NCBI GenBank assembly: GCA_002011125.2 | Contig: MTMF02000009.1 | Span: 1,850,286 to 1,914,285 of the forward strand | Origin: Candidatus Hydrothermarchaeum profundi | GTDB taxonomy: Archaea; Hydrothermarchaeota; Hydrothermarchaeia; Hydrothermarchaeales; Hydrothermarchaeaceae | Reading direction: 5' to 3' | Length of the DNA: 64,000 nucleotides | Part shown: positions 1-8,186 of the stretch, one piece after another | Numbering within the stretch: the stretch's first letter is position 1 | How the letters are laid out: each line of letters begins with the position of its first letter | Made by a program: the position numbers and the translations under genes | The notes under the pieces: generated by a model | What the model saw: the letters and a program-made list of their open reading frames with translations, nothing else | Database searches by the model: none | What the model was told of the DNA's origin: nothing

Positions 1-267
1 ACCAAAGTCCTCTTCTTCTTGGTATCTTGTAGATCTTGCTGTATGAGACGCTATCCTGTGCTCCAGCAACTCCCTACTGAGAGCCACGCTTATTCCGGAA
101 AGGTTGAAAGTGAAAGATATGTGCTCCAATGCACTTGAGTAGTCGTTCTCAACTATCATTCTAACTATCTCTTCATCGCTCATGCCTCCTGGGACACCAC
201 TCACCCTAGCTGACTGGGCTACTAGCTCTATTCCTCCCTCGGTATATTTCAACAGCTCTACCTTCAT
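1..267 (-). CDS. thyX: Flavin-dependent thymidylate synthase ThyX, N-terminal part (runs off left edge)
   Basis: Eighty-nine codons are visible from an ATG at 267 down to base 1, where the gene leaves the window. Residues 69-82 read EHRIASHTARSTRY, which matches the ThyX signature (RHR-x2-S-x4-S-x-R-Y) that binds FAD and dUMP. ThyX makes dTMP from dUMP with methylene-tetrahydropterin or -folate as carbon donor and reduced flavin. The first arginine of the family motif is glutamate here; the following His, Arg and the S-x-R are kept. The C-terminal half cannot be seen, so completeness is unknown. The gene is divergent from the PfkB kinase at 315. Confidence 0.85.
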   Translation of the reverse strand, partial: MKVELLKYTEGGIELVAQSARVSGVPGGMSDEEIVRMIVENDYSSALEHISFTFNLSGISVALSRELLEHRIASHTARSTRYQEEEDFG

Positions 268-314
268 TTTACACCCAAAAATTTTACTTTCTCTAAAGGC
301 ATTTAAATACTTCT

Positions 315-1088
315 ATGGAATTCGCAATAGTAGGAAATCCTACTATAGACCTTGTGAATGATGAAGAGAGGATAGGAGGTGCAGTGATATATACATCTCT
401 CACCATTGCGAATTTAGGGTATCCAGTGACGGTGATCGGAAATCATGGCACTGATTTTAATTTTTCAGACGAGCGTATTGACTCTCGTCTTAAAGAGAGA
501 GGGAGGACTGCTAGATTCTCTTTTAACAGCGGATTTGAGATAATCGAAAAAGGAGAGGCGATATCAGTAAAAGATGTAAAGGGCATAGAAGGCAAAATTA
601 TCCACTGTGCTCCGATATTTAATGAGATTAGTCCTTCACTGTTACGCTACTTAAGAAGAATAACGCCCTTTCTTTCTGCCGACGCTCAGGGATTCCTGCG
701 CAGAGAAAAAATGAAAAAAGTGTATCTCGCTGACTATAGCCTCCCAGTAAAACTCGATTTTCTTAAAGCTTCTGAGGAAGAGTCACTATTTATCGAGGCA
801 GAGAGCGATATACTTTCAATTACTTTAGGGGATAGAGGTGCCAAGATTATAGCGGGAGAGGTCTACAAGATACCGGCTTTTAAGACGAAGGCAGTGGACT
901 GCATTGGCGCTGGAGATGTATTTTGCGGGGCCTTTTTAGTTAGATATATGGAAACAAAGGATGTATACCAATCTGGTTTATTTGCATCAGCGGCTGCATC
1001 TATTTCTTGTGAAGGTAGGGGAATACATTCCATACCACAGAGGAACGAGGTCATTGATAGAATTAGAAAGTATGAAATGAATTACTAA
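315..1088 (+). CDS. PfkB-family carbohydrate kinase
   Basis: A 257-residue protein of the ribokinase/PfkB fold. The glycine-rich start (IVGNPTIDLV, then IGGAVIYTS near residues 21-29) matches the substrate-binding N-terminus, and VDCIGAGDVFCGAF near residue 195 is the PfkB signature 2 with the GAGD anion hole and catalytic Asp. It should phosphorylate a sugar or nucleoside with ATP in the cytoplasm; the substrate cannot be told from sequence. It is shorter than typical ribokinases (about 300 residues), as is common for archaeal members. The ATG lies 15 bases after an AT-rich ATTTAAATAC element, suggesting a leaderless or short-leader transcript. Confidence 0.8.
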   Translation: MEFAIVGNPTIDLVNDEERIGGAVIYTSLTIANLGYPVTVIGNHGTDFNFSDERIDSRLKERGRTARFSFNSGFEIIEKGEAISVKDVKGIEGKIIHCAPIFNEISPSLLRYLRRITPFLSADAQGFLRREKMKKVYLADYSLPVKLDFLKASEEESLFIEAESDILSITLGDRGAKIIAGEVYKIPAFKTKAVDCIGAGDVFCGAFLVRYMETKDVYQSGLFASAAASISCEGRGIHSIPQRNEVIDRIRKYEMNY

Positions 1089-1134
1089 GTCCTCTAACGT
1101 AAAACTCGAATGTTAGTGGAAATCAACTCAGAGG

Positions 1135-1269
1135 TTAATCAGACCCAAGGAAGTTTTTCTTACATTCCTCAGAGCAGAAGTCTTTTCCTTCCATCACAGG
1201 GGCATTACAGTTAATGCACCTATGCTTTGTATCCCATCCAAAATACTTGGGTTTTCCTAGTGCCACCAT
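1135..1269 (-). CDS. Small zinc-ribbon protein, DUF2116-like
   Basis: A 44-residue protein with two Cys pairs (CINC and CSEEC) separated by the stretch APVMEGKDF, the pattern of archaeal DUF2116 zinc ribbons. I chose the ATG at 1267-1269, preceded by GGAGGG; a GTG one codon further in has better spacing. A longer in-frame reading up to 1581 would run over the start of the Hel308 gene and is unlikely. A TATATACC box lies about 40 bases upstream on this strand. Function is unknown; such proteins may bind nucleic acid or protein partners. Confidence 0.65.
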   Translation of the reverse strand: MVALGKPKYFGWDTKHRCINCNAPVMEGKDFCSEECKKNFLGSD

Positions 1270-1378
1270 AACCCTCCAACGAAAATTGGGATATTTCTTA
1301 AGGTATATATGCTTTTGGGTATACTTCCACTGGAAATTGTAATTAAGGTTTTTAAATACCTCCCAATAAACTCTCTCT

Positions 1379-3580
1379 ATGCACGTTGATGAACTCGTTG
1401 ACAGCGGGATTCCTACAAGAGTTATAGAAGTTCTAAAAGATAACGGTATTACAAAACTGTATCCCCCACAGAGAGATGCCGTATATGAAGGACTTCTAGA
1501 TCTTAAGGAGTCTTTTGTCATAGCAGTTCCAACCGCCAGCGGAAAGACTCTAATAGCTGAGCTTCTAATGGTTAAATCCATACTTGACCGAGGGGGAAAA
1601 TGCCTGTATATCGTGCCCTTGAGAGCTCTAGCTAACGAGAAGCTTGAAGAGTTTAGAAAATACGAAAAGTTAGGGATAAGAGTAGCTATCTCTACGGGGG
1701 ATTATGACTCCTCTGATCCCTGGCTTACCAACTATGATATTATAATTACTACGAGCGAAAAAGCAGACTCGCTACTTAGGCATAGAAGCGAATGGCTAGG
1801 GATGGTTAAAGTACTTGTAGCAGATGAGATCCATCTGATAAACGATGCTGGCAGAGGACCTACTCTCGAGGTGACTATAGCTAAACTCAGGCATCTTAAC
1901 CCGCAGCTGATAGTCCTAGGATTAAGCGCAACAATCAAAAATGCAGATGAGATAGCTTCATGGCTTAACGCAAAGCTAATTAAAAGCGAATGGAGGCCAG
2001 TTACCCTGCGAAAAGGAGTGTACTTTAACGGCGAAATCTTATTTGATGACTCAAGTATAATTGAAGTAGAGCCTCTCACTAATGGAGAGCTGTTTAACCT
2101 TGCCCTAGAACCGGTTAAAGAGAGCGGGCAGAGCCTAGTTTTTGTAAATACTAGAGCTAGTACAGAGAGATTTGCACTCGATATCTCGCGGATTTCGAAG
2201 AAATTTATCTCAAACTCAGAAACCAAAGCTTTGAAAGATATAGCTGATGAGGCTCTTAACGTACTTGCTGAACCGACTAGAATATGTAAGAGACTAAGCA
2301 AATGTATTGAATGTGGATCAGCTTTTCATCATGCAGGGCTAGCCGCTGAGCAGAGACGTATCGTTGAAGAAGCTTTCAAGAATAATCTAATAAAAGTCCT
2401 CTCTGCAACACCTACTCTTGCTGCAGGAGTAAATCTGCCTGCTAGGAGAGTTATTATACGAGACTACAAGCGCTATGAGCCTTCTCTAGGACAGTCCCAT
2501 ATACCTGTATTAGAGATTCATCAAATGTGTGGCAGGGCTGGAAGACCGAAATACGATGAGTATGGGGAGGCTATACTAGTAGCAAAAAGCTTTGATGAGA
2601 GGTCTTTTCTGCTTGACAATTATATTTTAGCAGAGCCTGAAGCGATTTATTCAAAGTTAGCTATGGAATCCGTACTCCGGGTTCATACCCTTGCGACGAT
2701 AGTGACAGGGTTTGCGAATACCAAGCAGGGCCTCATAGATTTCTTCTCAAAGACTTTCTTCTCCTTTCAGCAGGACCCTTGGGTACTAGAGGGTGCAATA
2801 ATGAAATCACTCGAGTTTCTAATGCGTGAAAGCCTACTAGAAGAGAAAGGAGAATATATTACCCCAACCCCCTTTGGGAGTAGAACCTCCGAGCTTTACA
2901 TTGACCCTGTAAGCGCGGTAATTTTAAGAAATGCCTTATTTAAAGCGAGAGATAGGGATACAAATGAGATATCATATCTTCAGGCTATCGCTGGTACCCC
3001 TGAACTCGGGAAAATGTATCTGAGGAAGAAAGACTATGATGCATGCCTCGAATTTGCTTATGAGCATGAGAACTATCTACTATTTGGGATACCAAGTGAG
3101 ATAATCGATCCATGGAATTTTGAGGAGTTCCTCTCAAATTTGAAAACTGTAATGTTTTTTAAAGACTGGATAGAGGAGGTAAGTGAAGAATTTCTCTTGA
3201 AAAAGTATAATCTAGGCCCGGGGGATATCCATAATAAGGTAGAGCTAGCTGACTGGCTACTCTACTCTATGGCAGAGATAGGGAAGCTCTTCAAGATACC
3301 TAAGATCAGAGAAGTTTTAAAACTACGTGTGAGGGTAAAGCATGGAATAAAAGAAGAACTTCTACCGCTGATAACTCTCAGAGGTATAGGTAGAGCACGT
3401 GCGAGGAGGTTATTTGCTAGAGGATATAGAACTTTGGGTGATATACGTAAGGCAGATGTAAAAGAGCTTTCTAGAGTTGAGATGATAGGAGAGAAGCTAG
3501 CTAAAAGTATAAAGTCACAACTCGAAGGAAAAGAAGAAAAAGTAGGTATAGAAAGACAAAGTAGACTTGCAGATTTTTAA
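1379..3580 (+). CDS. hel308: Hel308 superfamily 2 DNA helicase
   Basis: A 733-residue ATP-dependent 3'-5' DNA helicase of the Hel308/Hjm family, which acts at stalled replication forks. Visible motifs in order: Q-motif-like LYPPQRDAV (about 26), Walker A PTASGKT (about 51), Walker B DEIH (about 150), LSATI (about 181), motif V around ATPTLAAGVNLPARRV (about 344), motif VI MCGRAGRPKYDEYG (about 383), then the winged-helix and ratchet domains. A helix-hairpin-helix segment near 665-705 (TLRGIGRARARRLF) makes domain 5. Length is normal for the family. The start ATG follows TTTAAATACC. The stop codon overlaps the start of the next gene (TAATG), so the two are probably translated together. Confidence 0.92.
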   Translation: MHVDELVDSGIPTRVIEVLKDNGITKLYPPQRDAVYEGLLDLKESFVIAVPTASGKTLIAELLMVKSILDRGGKCLYIVPLRALANEKLEEFRKYEKLGIRVAISTGDYDSSDPWLTNYDIIITTSEKADSLLRHRSEWLGMVKVLVADEIHLINDAGRGPTLEVTIAKLRHLNPQLIVLGLSATIKNADEIASWLNAKLIKSEWRPVTLRKGVYFNGEILFDDSSIIEVEPLTNGELFNLALEPVKESGQSLVFVNTRASTERFALDISRISKKFISNSETKALKDIADEALNVLAEPTRICKRLSKCIECGSAFHHAGLAAEQRRIVEEAFKNNLIKVLSATPTLAAGVNLPARRVIIRDYKRYEPSLGQSHIPVLEIHQMCGRAGRPKYDEYGEAILVAKSFDERSFLLDNYILAEPEAIYSKLAMESVLRVHTLATIVTGFANTKQGLIDFFSKTFFSFQQDPWVLEGAIMKSLEFLMRESLLEEKGEYITPTPFGSRTSELYIDPVSAVILRNALFKARDRDTNEISYLQAIAGTPELGKMYLRKKDYDACLEFAYEHENYLLFGIPSEIIDPWNFEEFLSNLKTVMFFKDWIEEVSEEFLLKKYNLGPGDIHNKVELADWLLYSMAEIGKLFKIPKIREVLKLRVRVKHGIKEELLPLITLRGIGRARARRLFARGYRTLGDIRKADVKELSRVEMIGEKLAKSIKSQLEGKEEKVGIERQSRLADF

Positions 3581-3909
3581 TGGAGAAACTTTATTTTATC
3601 GTAATTCTTTTATTCGATAGAGTTACGTTGGGTAATAGGATGTACCCTGTGCTGTTAGAACTCTTCTTTTCGAAAGATTCCTCTGAGGTTGGAAAAGTTA
3701 GAGAGATCGCAGTTAAGGCCTTGAAAAAGCTAGATGTAGCCGTTTTAGTGGAGAGGGATATTTCAGAATATTCTAATACGGAACTAGCTGCGAGATATGG
3801 GATAAAATATTTCCCCTCCCTTCTCCTGAACCATGCTTACAAGATAGGAATCCCCAGATCTGAAAGAGAACTACTCTGGATATTCAGGAGATATGGATTA
3901 AAAGTATAG
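3580..3909 (+). CDS. Thioredoxin-fold protein without CXXC
   Basis: A 109-residue protein whose ATG overlaps the Hel308 stop. The C-terminal half (ELAARYGIKYFPSLLLN, about residues 74-90) fits the thioredoxin-fold region with the cis-proline loop (FPS), but no CXXC or CXXS active site is present in the N-terminal strand-helix region. It is therefore likely a non-catalytic thioredoxin-like protein. The first 17 residues are hydrophobic but continue into what looks like the first beta strand. It ends in TAG. Coupling with hel308 suggests a shared transcript; a shared function is only a guess. Confidence 0.55.
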   Translation: MEKLYFIVILLFDRVTLGNRMYPVLLELFFSKDSSEVGKVREIAVKALKKLDVAVLVERDISEYSNTELAARYGIKYFPSLLLNHAYKIGIPRSERELLWIFRRYGLKV

Positions 3910-3947
3910 ATATCCTTTTCTAACTAGCAACCAATGGACATCGCTAA

Positions 3948-4706
3948 TCAAATGCTTGGAAGATTTGAAATCCCGCCGCTAATGAAGATAGCACCCAGTA
4001 TTATGCTCAGTATTGCGGTAAAAAGTGCAACTACTTTATAAACACCCTCTCTAGTTAATGACTTTTTATATCCAAAAGTGGCTAGAACTCCCAACAAAGA
4101 GTTGTTAAGTATAACTCCAAAAGTGAAGATGCCTATCATAACGGCTCCGATAAAAGTCTTATCAGCTATTCCAGCAGTTGTAGCTAGTACAAAAACGAGC
4201 ATCTGTGTAGGAGTCTCTGCCCCCAGAGCATGAATTCCTCCAATCATGAAGGCAGTTTTACCTCCATAGCCACTTTCCAAGATTTTTCGGGTTTTTCTTT
4301 CTTTTCCTATAAGTTTTGCTGCTAATATATCATATGCTGTTAGTATACCGTTAAGAAGAAGCGCCCATCTTGGGAGTAATCGAAAATCTGAGTTAGCGTG
4401 TTTATAGAGAGAATAAAAAACATATCCTCCCAAGAAAATCAATGTAAAACCAACTACCTTTTCCATTATAGTTAGAAACTCTTTAGGGATAGAAAGACCT
4501 AGCCACAGACCCACTAAACCTATAAAAGCCACTATAGTACCATGACCAATACTATAGAAAAAGCTAAGGATTAAGCCCCGATGAACACTCGTTTGTGAGC
4601 TTGTTATATCGAATATAGCTGCGATATGATCGTAGTCTAGTCCATGTTTAAAACCAAGGAAAAGAGAAGCAATAATAAGTAAAAATACCTGAGTATTATG
4701 AAACAT
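3948..4706 (-). CDS. NiCoT-family nickel/cobalt transporter
   Basis: A 252-residue polytopic membrane protein. HGLDYDH at residues 20-26 is the H-x4-D-H signature of the NiCoT high-affinity Ni/Co permeases, and HG in SIGHGTIVAF (about 52) plus GGIHALGAETPT (about 157) match later conserved motifs. About seven membrane segments can be counted. It would import nickel (or cobalt) ions, needed here for corrinoids and nickel enzymes. It is transcribed towards the Hel308/thioredoxin pair and diverges from the gene at 4824. A second, unrelated nickel/cobalt importer lies at 23983-26548. Confidence 0.85.
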   Translation of the reverse strand: MFHNTQVFLLIIASLFLGFKHGLDYDHIAAIFDITSSQTSVHRGLILSFFYSIGHGTIVAFIGLVGLWLGLSIPKEFLTIMEKVVGFTLIFLGGYVFYSLYKHANSDFRLLPRWALLLNGILTAYDILAAKLIGKERKTRKILESGYGGKTAFMIGGIHALGAETPTQMLVFVLATTAGIADKTFIGAVMIGIFTFGVILNNSLLGVLATFGYKKSLTREGVYKVVALFTAILSIILGAIFISGGISNLPSI

Positions 4707-4823
4707 GCAACTATCCTAACTTAAATTAGTTTTTATAATTAACGATTCTAATAACATTTATTATCTAAATGAATAAGATTTAAATTTTTTATCATTGTTA
4801 GATATCCCTTTAATTTCGGTATT

Positions 4824-5387
4824 ATGAGATTCCTGCTACTCTTCTTCCTCCTCTTAGCTCTCCCATCAGCTGTTGGAGCCTCAGAAACTGTGCTCTACGT
4901 CGAGCTGACAAGCGGAAAGAACGCCTACTTGACGATAGAAAAAATTTCACCAGAGAACTTTGCCGAGATTAAAAAGCTTATCTCAAATCCTATGGTACAG
5001 TCTGCTATAATTCAAAGATTGGCTGTATTATATTGCGGGAATATACGGGACTTCTCAATAACAGCTAGCGCAGAGCGTGTTTATGTTGATGTCCAATGTG
5101 CTTTCGCAAGCAACGAAGGGAGTTATTGGATGGTTGAAAAGAAGGATCTGACCGGGGAGGCAACTCCATTTTATCTTGAGATAAAACTGCCAAAAGGATA
5201 CGAGCTGGTACATACTGACCCAAATCCTGATGTAATTTCTGGGAACATTCTAAGATGGAAAAAAACAACTATAATACCAATGCTCGTCTATAAAAAAAGC
5301 CATCCATATTTAAGAATCTTCCTAGCGAACTGGGGCGCTACTATTCTCGTTGCTTTAATATATGCACGTAAAAAAGCACTACGATAA
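4824..5387 (+). CDS. Secreted membrane-anchored protein of unknown function
   Basis: A 187-residue protein with a clear signal peptide (MRFLLLFFLLLALPSAVGAS, cut near residue 19) and a C-terminal membrane anchor (ATILVALIYARKKALR). The extracytoplasmic part has two cysteines (near 74 and 93) and is rich in beta-strand-like patterns. I do not recognise the family. Its last 9 bases overlap the end of the convergent thioredoxin-like lipoprotein gene; both are exported, so a shared envelope redox role is possible but unproven. Confidence 0.5.
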   Translation: MRFLLLFFLLLALPSAVGASETVLYVELTSGKNAYLTIEKISPENFAEIKKLISNPMVQSAIIQRLAVLYCGNIRDFSITASAERVYVDVQCAFASNEGSYWMVEKKDLTGEATPFYLEIKLPKGYELVHTDPNPDVISGNILRWKKTTIIPMLVYKKSHPYLRIFLANWGATILVALIYARKKALR

Positions 5388-5738
5388 TGCTTCTTTTAAT
5401 GCGCTCTTTTCTGTGAAACCGATAAAGACGGTCTTCACCCCGCCACTTTGATTGAAAACTACTATAGTAGGAAGGGTACCTGTAATACTATACCTCGCCA
5501 GAAGCTTCCGATTCTCGTCTGCATTTAACTTCAGAAAAACTATTTTGTCGTCGTATTCCTCTTTTAGTCCCTGTATGATCGGCTCTTGTTGTTTACAAAC
5601 TGCACACCACTCGGCATAGAAGTATAAGACTACAGGTTTGCCTGAGTTTAAGGCTGAATTCAATTCCTTCTCGCCAATCTCCTGAGCACTTCCAAGGCAA
5701 CCCGCTATGAGTAAAAGTATAAGTATCCCTTCTCTCAT
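5379..5738 (-). CDS. Exported thioredoxin, probable lipoprotein
   Basis: A 119-residue thioredoxin-fold protein. An N-terminal hydrophobic segment ending in LIAGC looks like a lipobox, so the mature protein is probably lipid-anchored outside the membrane. AEWCAVC (about residues 43-49) is the redox active site, and TLPTIVVF (about 88) gives the cis-proline. It would reduce or exchange disulfides at the cell surface. Its start overlaps the stop of the upstream membrane protein gene (ATGA), so the two form an operon. It ends in TAG; reading through would add only a few residues. Confidence 0.8.
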   Translation of the reverse strand: MREGILILLLIAGCLGSAQEIGEKELNSALNSGKPVVLYFYAEWCAVCKQQEPIIQGLKEEYDDKIVFLKLNADENRKLLARYSITGTLPTIVVFNQSGGVKTVFIGFTEKSALKEALS

Positions 5739-5923
5739 TTTTCTTTAGCCATTTCGAGTAAGATAGCAATACCTAGTACAACGAGTAATAGGCCGAAAAA
5801 GTACGCTATGTAATCTTCAATGGTATAGTCCCTTACACCTGCCTCTGTGGCAGATACTATTTGAAATTCTAATAGCACTGCAACAACGCTTATAATGCGC
5901 ACAGGTAATAAGTGACCTAACAC
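5735..5923 (-). CDS. Small membrane protein
   Basis: Up to 62 residues with a possible signal/anchor (RIISVVAVLLEFQIVSA) and a C-terminal membrane helix (IAYFFGLLLVVLGIAILLEMA). The longest reading starts at GTG 5921-5923, directly after a TATATACTTTT box about 25 bases upstream, so the mRNA is probably leaderless; an inner GTG eight codons on is the alternative. It overlaps the exported thioredoxin start by ATGA. Family not recognised; a membrane partner for the thioredoxin is plausible. Confidence 0.5.
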   Translation of the reverse strand: MLGHLLPVRIISVVAVLLEFQIVSATEAGVRDYTIEDYIAYFFGLLLVVLGIAILLEMAKEK

Positions 5924-6046
5924 CTTATAATAATTTTTCTAAAAGTATATACATAAATAAAAACTCTATTTTTGAGCTATTTACAAAATTTTACTAGGTA
6001 TTTCCTTTGGTTTATAAGGTTAAATCTATACTGGAGATGAAAAACT

Positions 6047-6856
6047 GTGGAACCCTTTAGATTAGCATTCTGGATGTTTCCAGAAAAAATAAAAATAGCA
6101 TTTTATTTACTTTTTTTATTATCTATTACCCTTTTCTTAGTAGGCTTCTATAGTAGGCTTTCTATCTGGATGAAAGGGAAAAACAACTGCGATAAATTAT
6201 CTGGATTAAATAAATTGGGATTGTTAAAACTTATTTTTTTAAAAATGTTTTCTAGAGATTGCATTTTAGCCAAGAGAGTATTCGCACAGAGTTATCTACG
6301 TGGATTCGCATTACTTGGAATAATCTGGAGCCTGATATTAATATTTCTTAGTACAGTCTTAGTCACTGTAGACCATATTTTAGGAACTAACCTTATAACC
6401 GTTAATAACGTCACCTTTCCCTATTATTCCTTTTTATTCGATATAGCTGGTTTCTTTCTGCTTTTTGGACTCATCTTTGCGCTGACGAGGAGATACCTAT
6501 TTGCTAAAAATATCAGCACATTCGAAGATTGGGGTATACTCTTACTGATTCTAATGATAGTAATCACAGGATTTCTCTCAGAAGGGCTGAGACTTGCAGC
6601 CTGGGGTTTAACTGATCTTACTACTCTAGAATCCCCGTTCGGAATGCTTGTAGCTTATTTACTCAGTTCTCTAACAAACTTGGAAGTAGTTGAAACAATA
6701 AACATTCTTAGAATAACGATGGCTTTGCATCTTTTATTCACGATTTTCTTAATAGCATACATTCCATTCTCTAGTCTTTTCCACATGTTTGCAGCGCAGA
6801 TAACAACATTCATATCATCTACACGATACGAGGGTTATATCCATGAAGAAAATTGA
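6047..6856 (+). CDS. Membrane cytochrome b-like subunit (HdrE/DsrM/NarI type)
   Basis: A 269-residue membrane protein with about six hydrophobic helices, starting at GTG 6047. Its layout and its 14-base overlap with a HdrD/DsrK-like iron-sulfur gene identify it as the membrane partner of such a complex: HdrE in Methanosarcina, DsrM in sulfur metabolisers, HmeC in Archaeoglobus. These subunits carry b-type haem and pass electrons between a membrane carrier and the CCG-domain subunit. Candidate haem histidines are in TVDHILG and MALHLLF and FHMFAAQ. Which of the three complex types it belongs to cannot be decided from this protein alone. Confidence 0.65.
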   Translation: MEPFRLAFWMFPEKIKIAFYLLFLLSITLFLVGFYSRLSIWMKGKNNCDKLSGLNKLGLLKLIFLKMFSRDCILAKRVFAQSYLRGFALLGIIWSLILIFLSTVLVTVDHILGTNLITVNNVTFPYYSFLFDIAGFFLLFGLIFALTRRYLFAKNISTFEDWGILLLILMIVITGFLSEGLRLAAWGLTDLTTLESPFGMLVAYLLSSLTNLEVVETINILRITMALHLLFTIFLIAYIPFSSLFHMFAAQITTFISSTRYEGYIHEEN

Positions 6857-8045
6857 CTTGATATCAGGGCTTAATAAAAGAGAGCTAATCGAACTAGACG
6901 CCTGCACGAGATGTAGAAAATGCGTCGAATGGTGTCCAATTGTATCTACTACGGGTAAATATGATAACACTCCTATGGACAAAATTAAGAGTTATAGGAG
7001 CTTTATACAAAATACTCACGGGCTACGAGGGCGCCTTTTAGGTAGTAGAATAGACGAGCGTAAACTCGAAGAGTTCGCTTATAATCTCTATGACTGCACT
7101 TCATGTGGGAGATGCGGCGTAGTATGCCCCGTTGGAATACATTGCCAAGAGCTTTGGGTAGACGTACGAGCGATTATGAGGAAACTTGGATACGGCCCTC
7201 AAGACAAGGTTGACGTTGCCCTCCACATTATGGAAAAAGTGCATAATCCATTCGACTTGCCTATAGAGAAGAGGAACGAGTGGATCCCAGAAGACCTTCT
7301 AGTTCAAGAAAAGGCAGATCTAGCATTCTTTGTAGGATGTGAATTAGCCTACCGAGCCAAGCCTATGGCGGTAGGTGCGGTTAGACTACTTCAAAGCTCT
7401 GAAACACCTTATACCCTTCTAGATGACGAATGGTGCTGTGGATTCCCTCTATATATCCTAGGGGAGAGAGGTATGGAATTTATTGGAGAAGTCAAAAATA
7501 ACGTTAAAAAACTAAGAGAAAAAGGAGTTAAGGAGGTGACTACTTATTGCCCATGCTGCCTTAACGTTATGAAAAGGGGCTGGCCAGAAGTCATAGAGGT
7601 GCCATTCAAAATTTCCCATATCTTCCAGATACTATCAGAAAAAATTAAGGCAGGTAGATTAAAATTCACTAAAAGCTTTGATGGAAAAGTTACTTATCAC
7701 GATCCTTGTTATCTTTCAAGAGGATGGAAGGAGGGTGAAAACATAATAGAAGAACCAAGAAGGATAATAAACAGTATTCCCGGAGCTGATCTAGTTGAGA
7801 TGGAGCACAATAAGAAGCTTTCCTTATGTCCTGGATCTGGAGGAGGATTAAGGAGAATCAATCTTCCTTTATCCCATAAAATGTCGGTACCTGTGTTAAA
7901 GGAAGCGGACGCTACAGGAGCAGAGGTCTTACTCACTGCCTGCCCCGCGGTATATGAAAGGCTGAAGATGACGGTAGAAGAAGGGATATATGCCCCAAAA
8001 GTTGAGATAATGGACTTATTACAATTTGCTTCAAACCACTTATAA
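6843..8045 (+). CDS. CCG-domain iron-sulfur subunit (HdrD/DsrK/HmeD-like)
   Basis: A 400-residue cytoplasmic iron-sulfur protein. Two 4Fe-4S motifs come first (CTRCRKCVEWCP about residue 21; CTSCGRCGVVCP about 86). The first CCG domain is complete: FVGCEL (about 163), WCCGFP (about 199) and CPCC (about 236). The second CCG domain keeps HDPCYL but has LCPGSGGG where CCG is expected and CPAV where CxxC is expected, so its noncubane cluster site is incomplete. The enzyme would reduce a disulfide, possibly CoM-S-S-CoB or a sulfur-carrier persulfide, with electrons from the membrane subunit at 6047. DsrE and TusA genes 600 bases downstream make a sulfur-linked role worth considering. Confidence 0.75.
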   Translation: MKKIDLISGLNKRELIELDACTRCRKCVEWCPIVSTTGKYDNTPMDKIKSYRSFIQNTHGLRGRLLGSRIDERKLEEFAYNLYDCTSCGRCGVVCPVGIHCQELWVDVRAIMRKLGYGPQDKVDVALHIMEKVHNPFDLPIEKRNEWIPEDLLVQEKADLAFFVGCELAYRAKPMAVGAVRLLQSSETPYTLLDDEWCCGFPLYILGERGMEFIGEVKNNVKKLREKGVKEVTTYCPCCLNVMKRGWPEVIEVPFKISHIFQILSEKIKAGRLKFTKSFDGKVTYHDPCYLSRGWKEGENIIEEPRRIINSIPGADLVEMEHNKKLSLCPGSGGGLRRINLPLSHKMSVPVLKEADATGAEVLLTACPAVYERLKMTVEEGIYAPKVEIMDLLQFASNHL

Positions 8046-8131
8046 GACTGGTACTTTTTTTAAAGATTATTAGGCATTAACATTTTTTTATTCAGATGAT
8101 AACTTTTAATTATAGATACATACCATATTAA

Positions 8132-8173
8132 ATGAGGGGGCCATATGTTTGGCTCTGGTGTTGTGTTTTTTAG
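8132..8173 (+). CDS. Candidate leader peptide before the CMD gene
   Basis: A 13-codon ORF, MRGPYVWLWCCVF, ends in TAG whose G is the first base of the GGAGGTGAG ribosome site of the next gene. Its ATG follows an AT-rich TATA-like stretch by about 20 bases, so it may be the 5' end of the transcript. The run of Trp, Leu, Cys codons looks like the control region of an attenuation leader. Readthrough of the TAG as pyrrolysine would add seven codons and end at TGA just inside the CMD gene. There is no direct evidence of translation. Confidence 0.3.
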   Translation: MRGPYVWLWCCVF

Positions 8174-8186
8174 GAGGTGAGTTGTT

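Noticed and set aside
1326-1337. TTCCACTGGAAA, similar to a mini origin-recognition box
   Set aside because: Only one copy, 19 kb from orc1, and no repeat cluster or duplex-unwinding tract around it. Chance palindrome is more likely.
1270-1581. N-terminal extension of the small zinc-ribbon gene
   Set aside because: It would run through the hel308 promoter and start; the extension has no zinc-ribbon family counterpart, and a ribosome site lies before the inner ATG.
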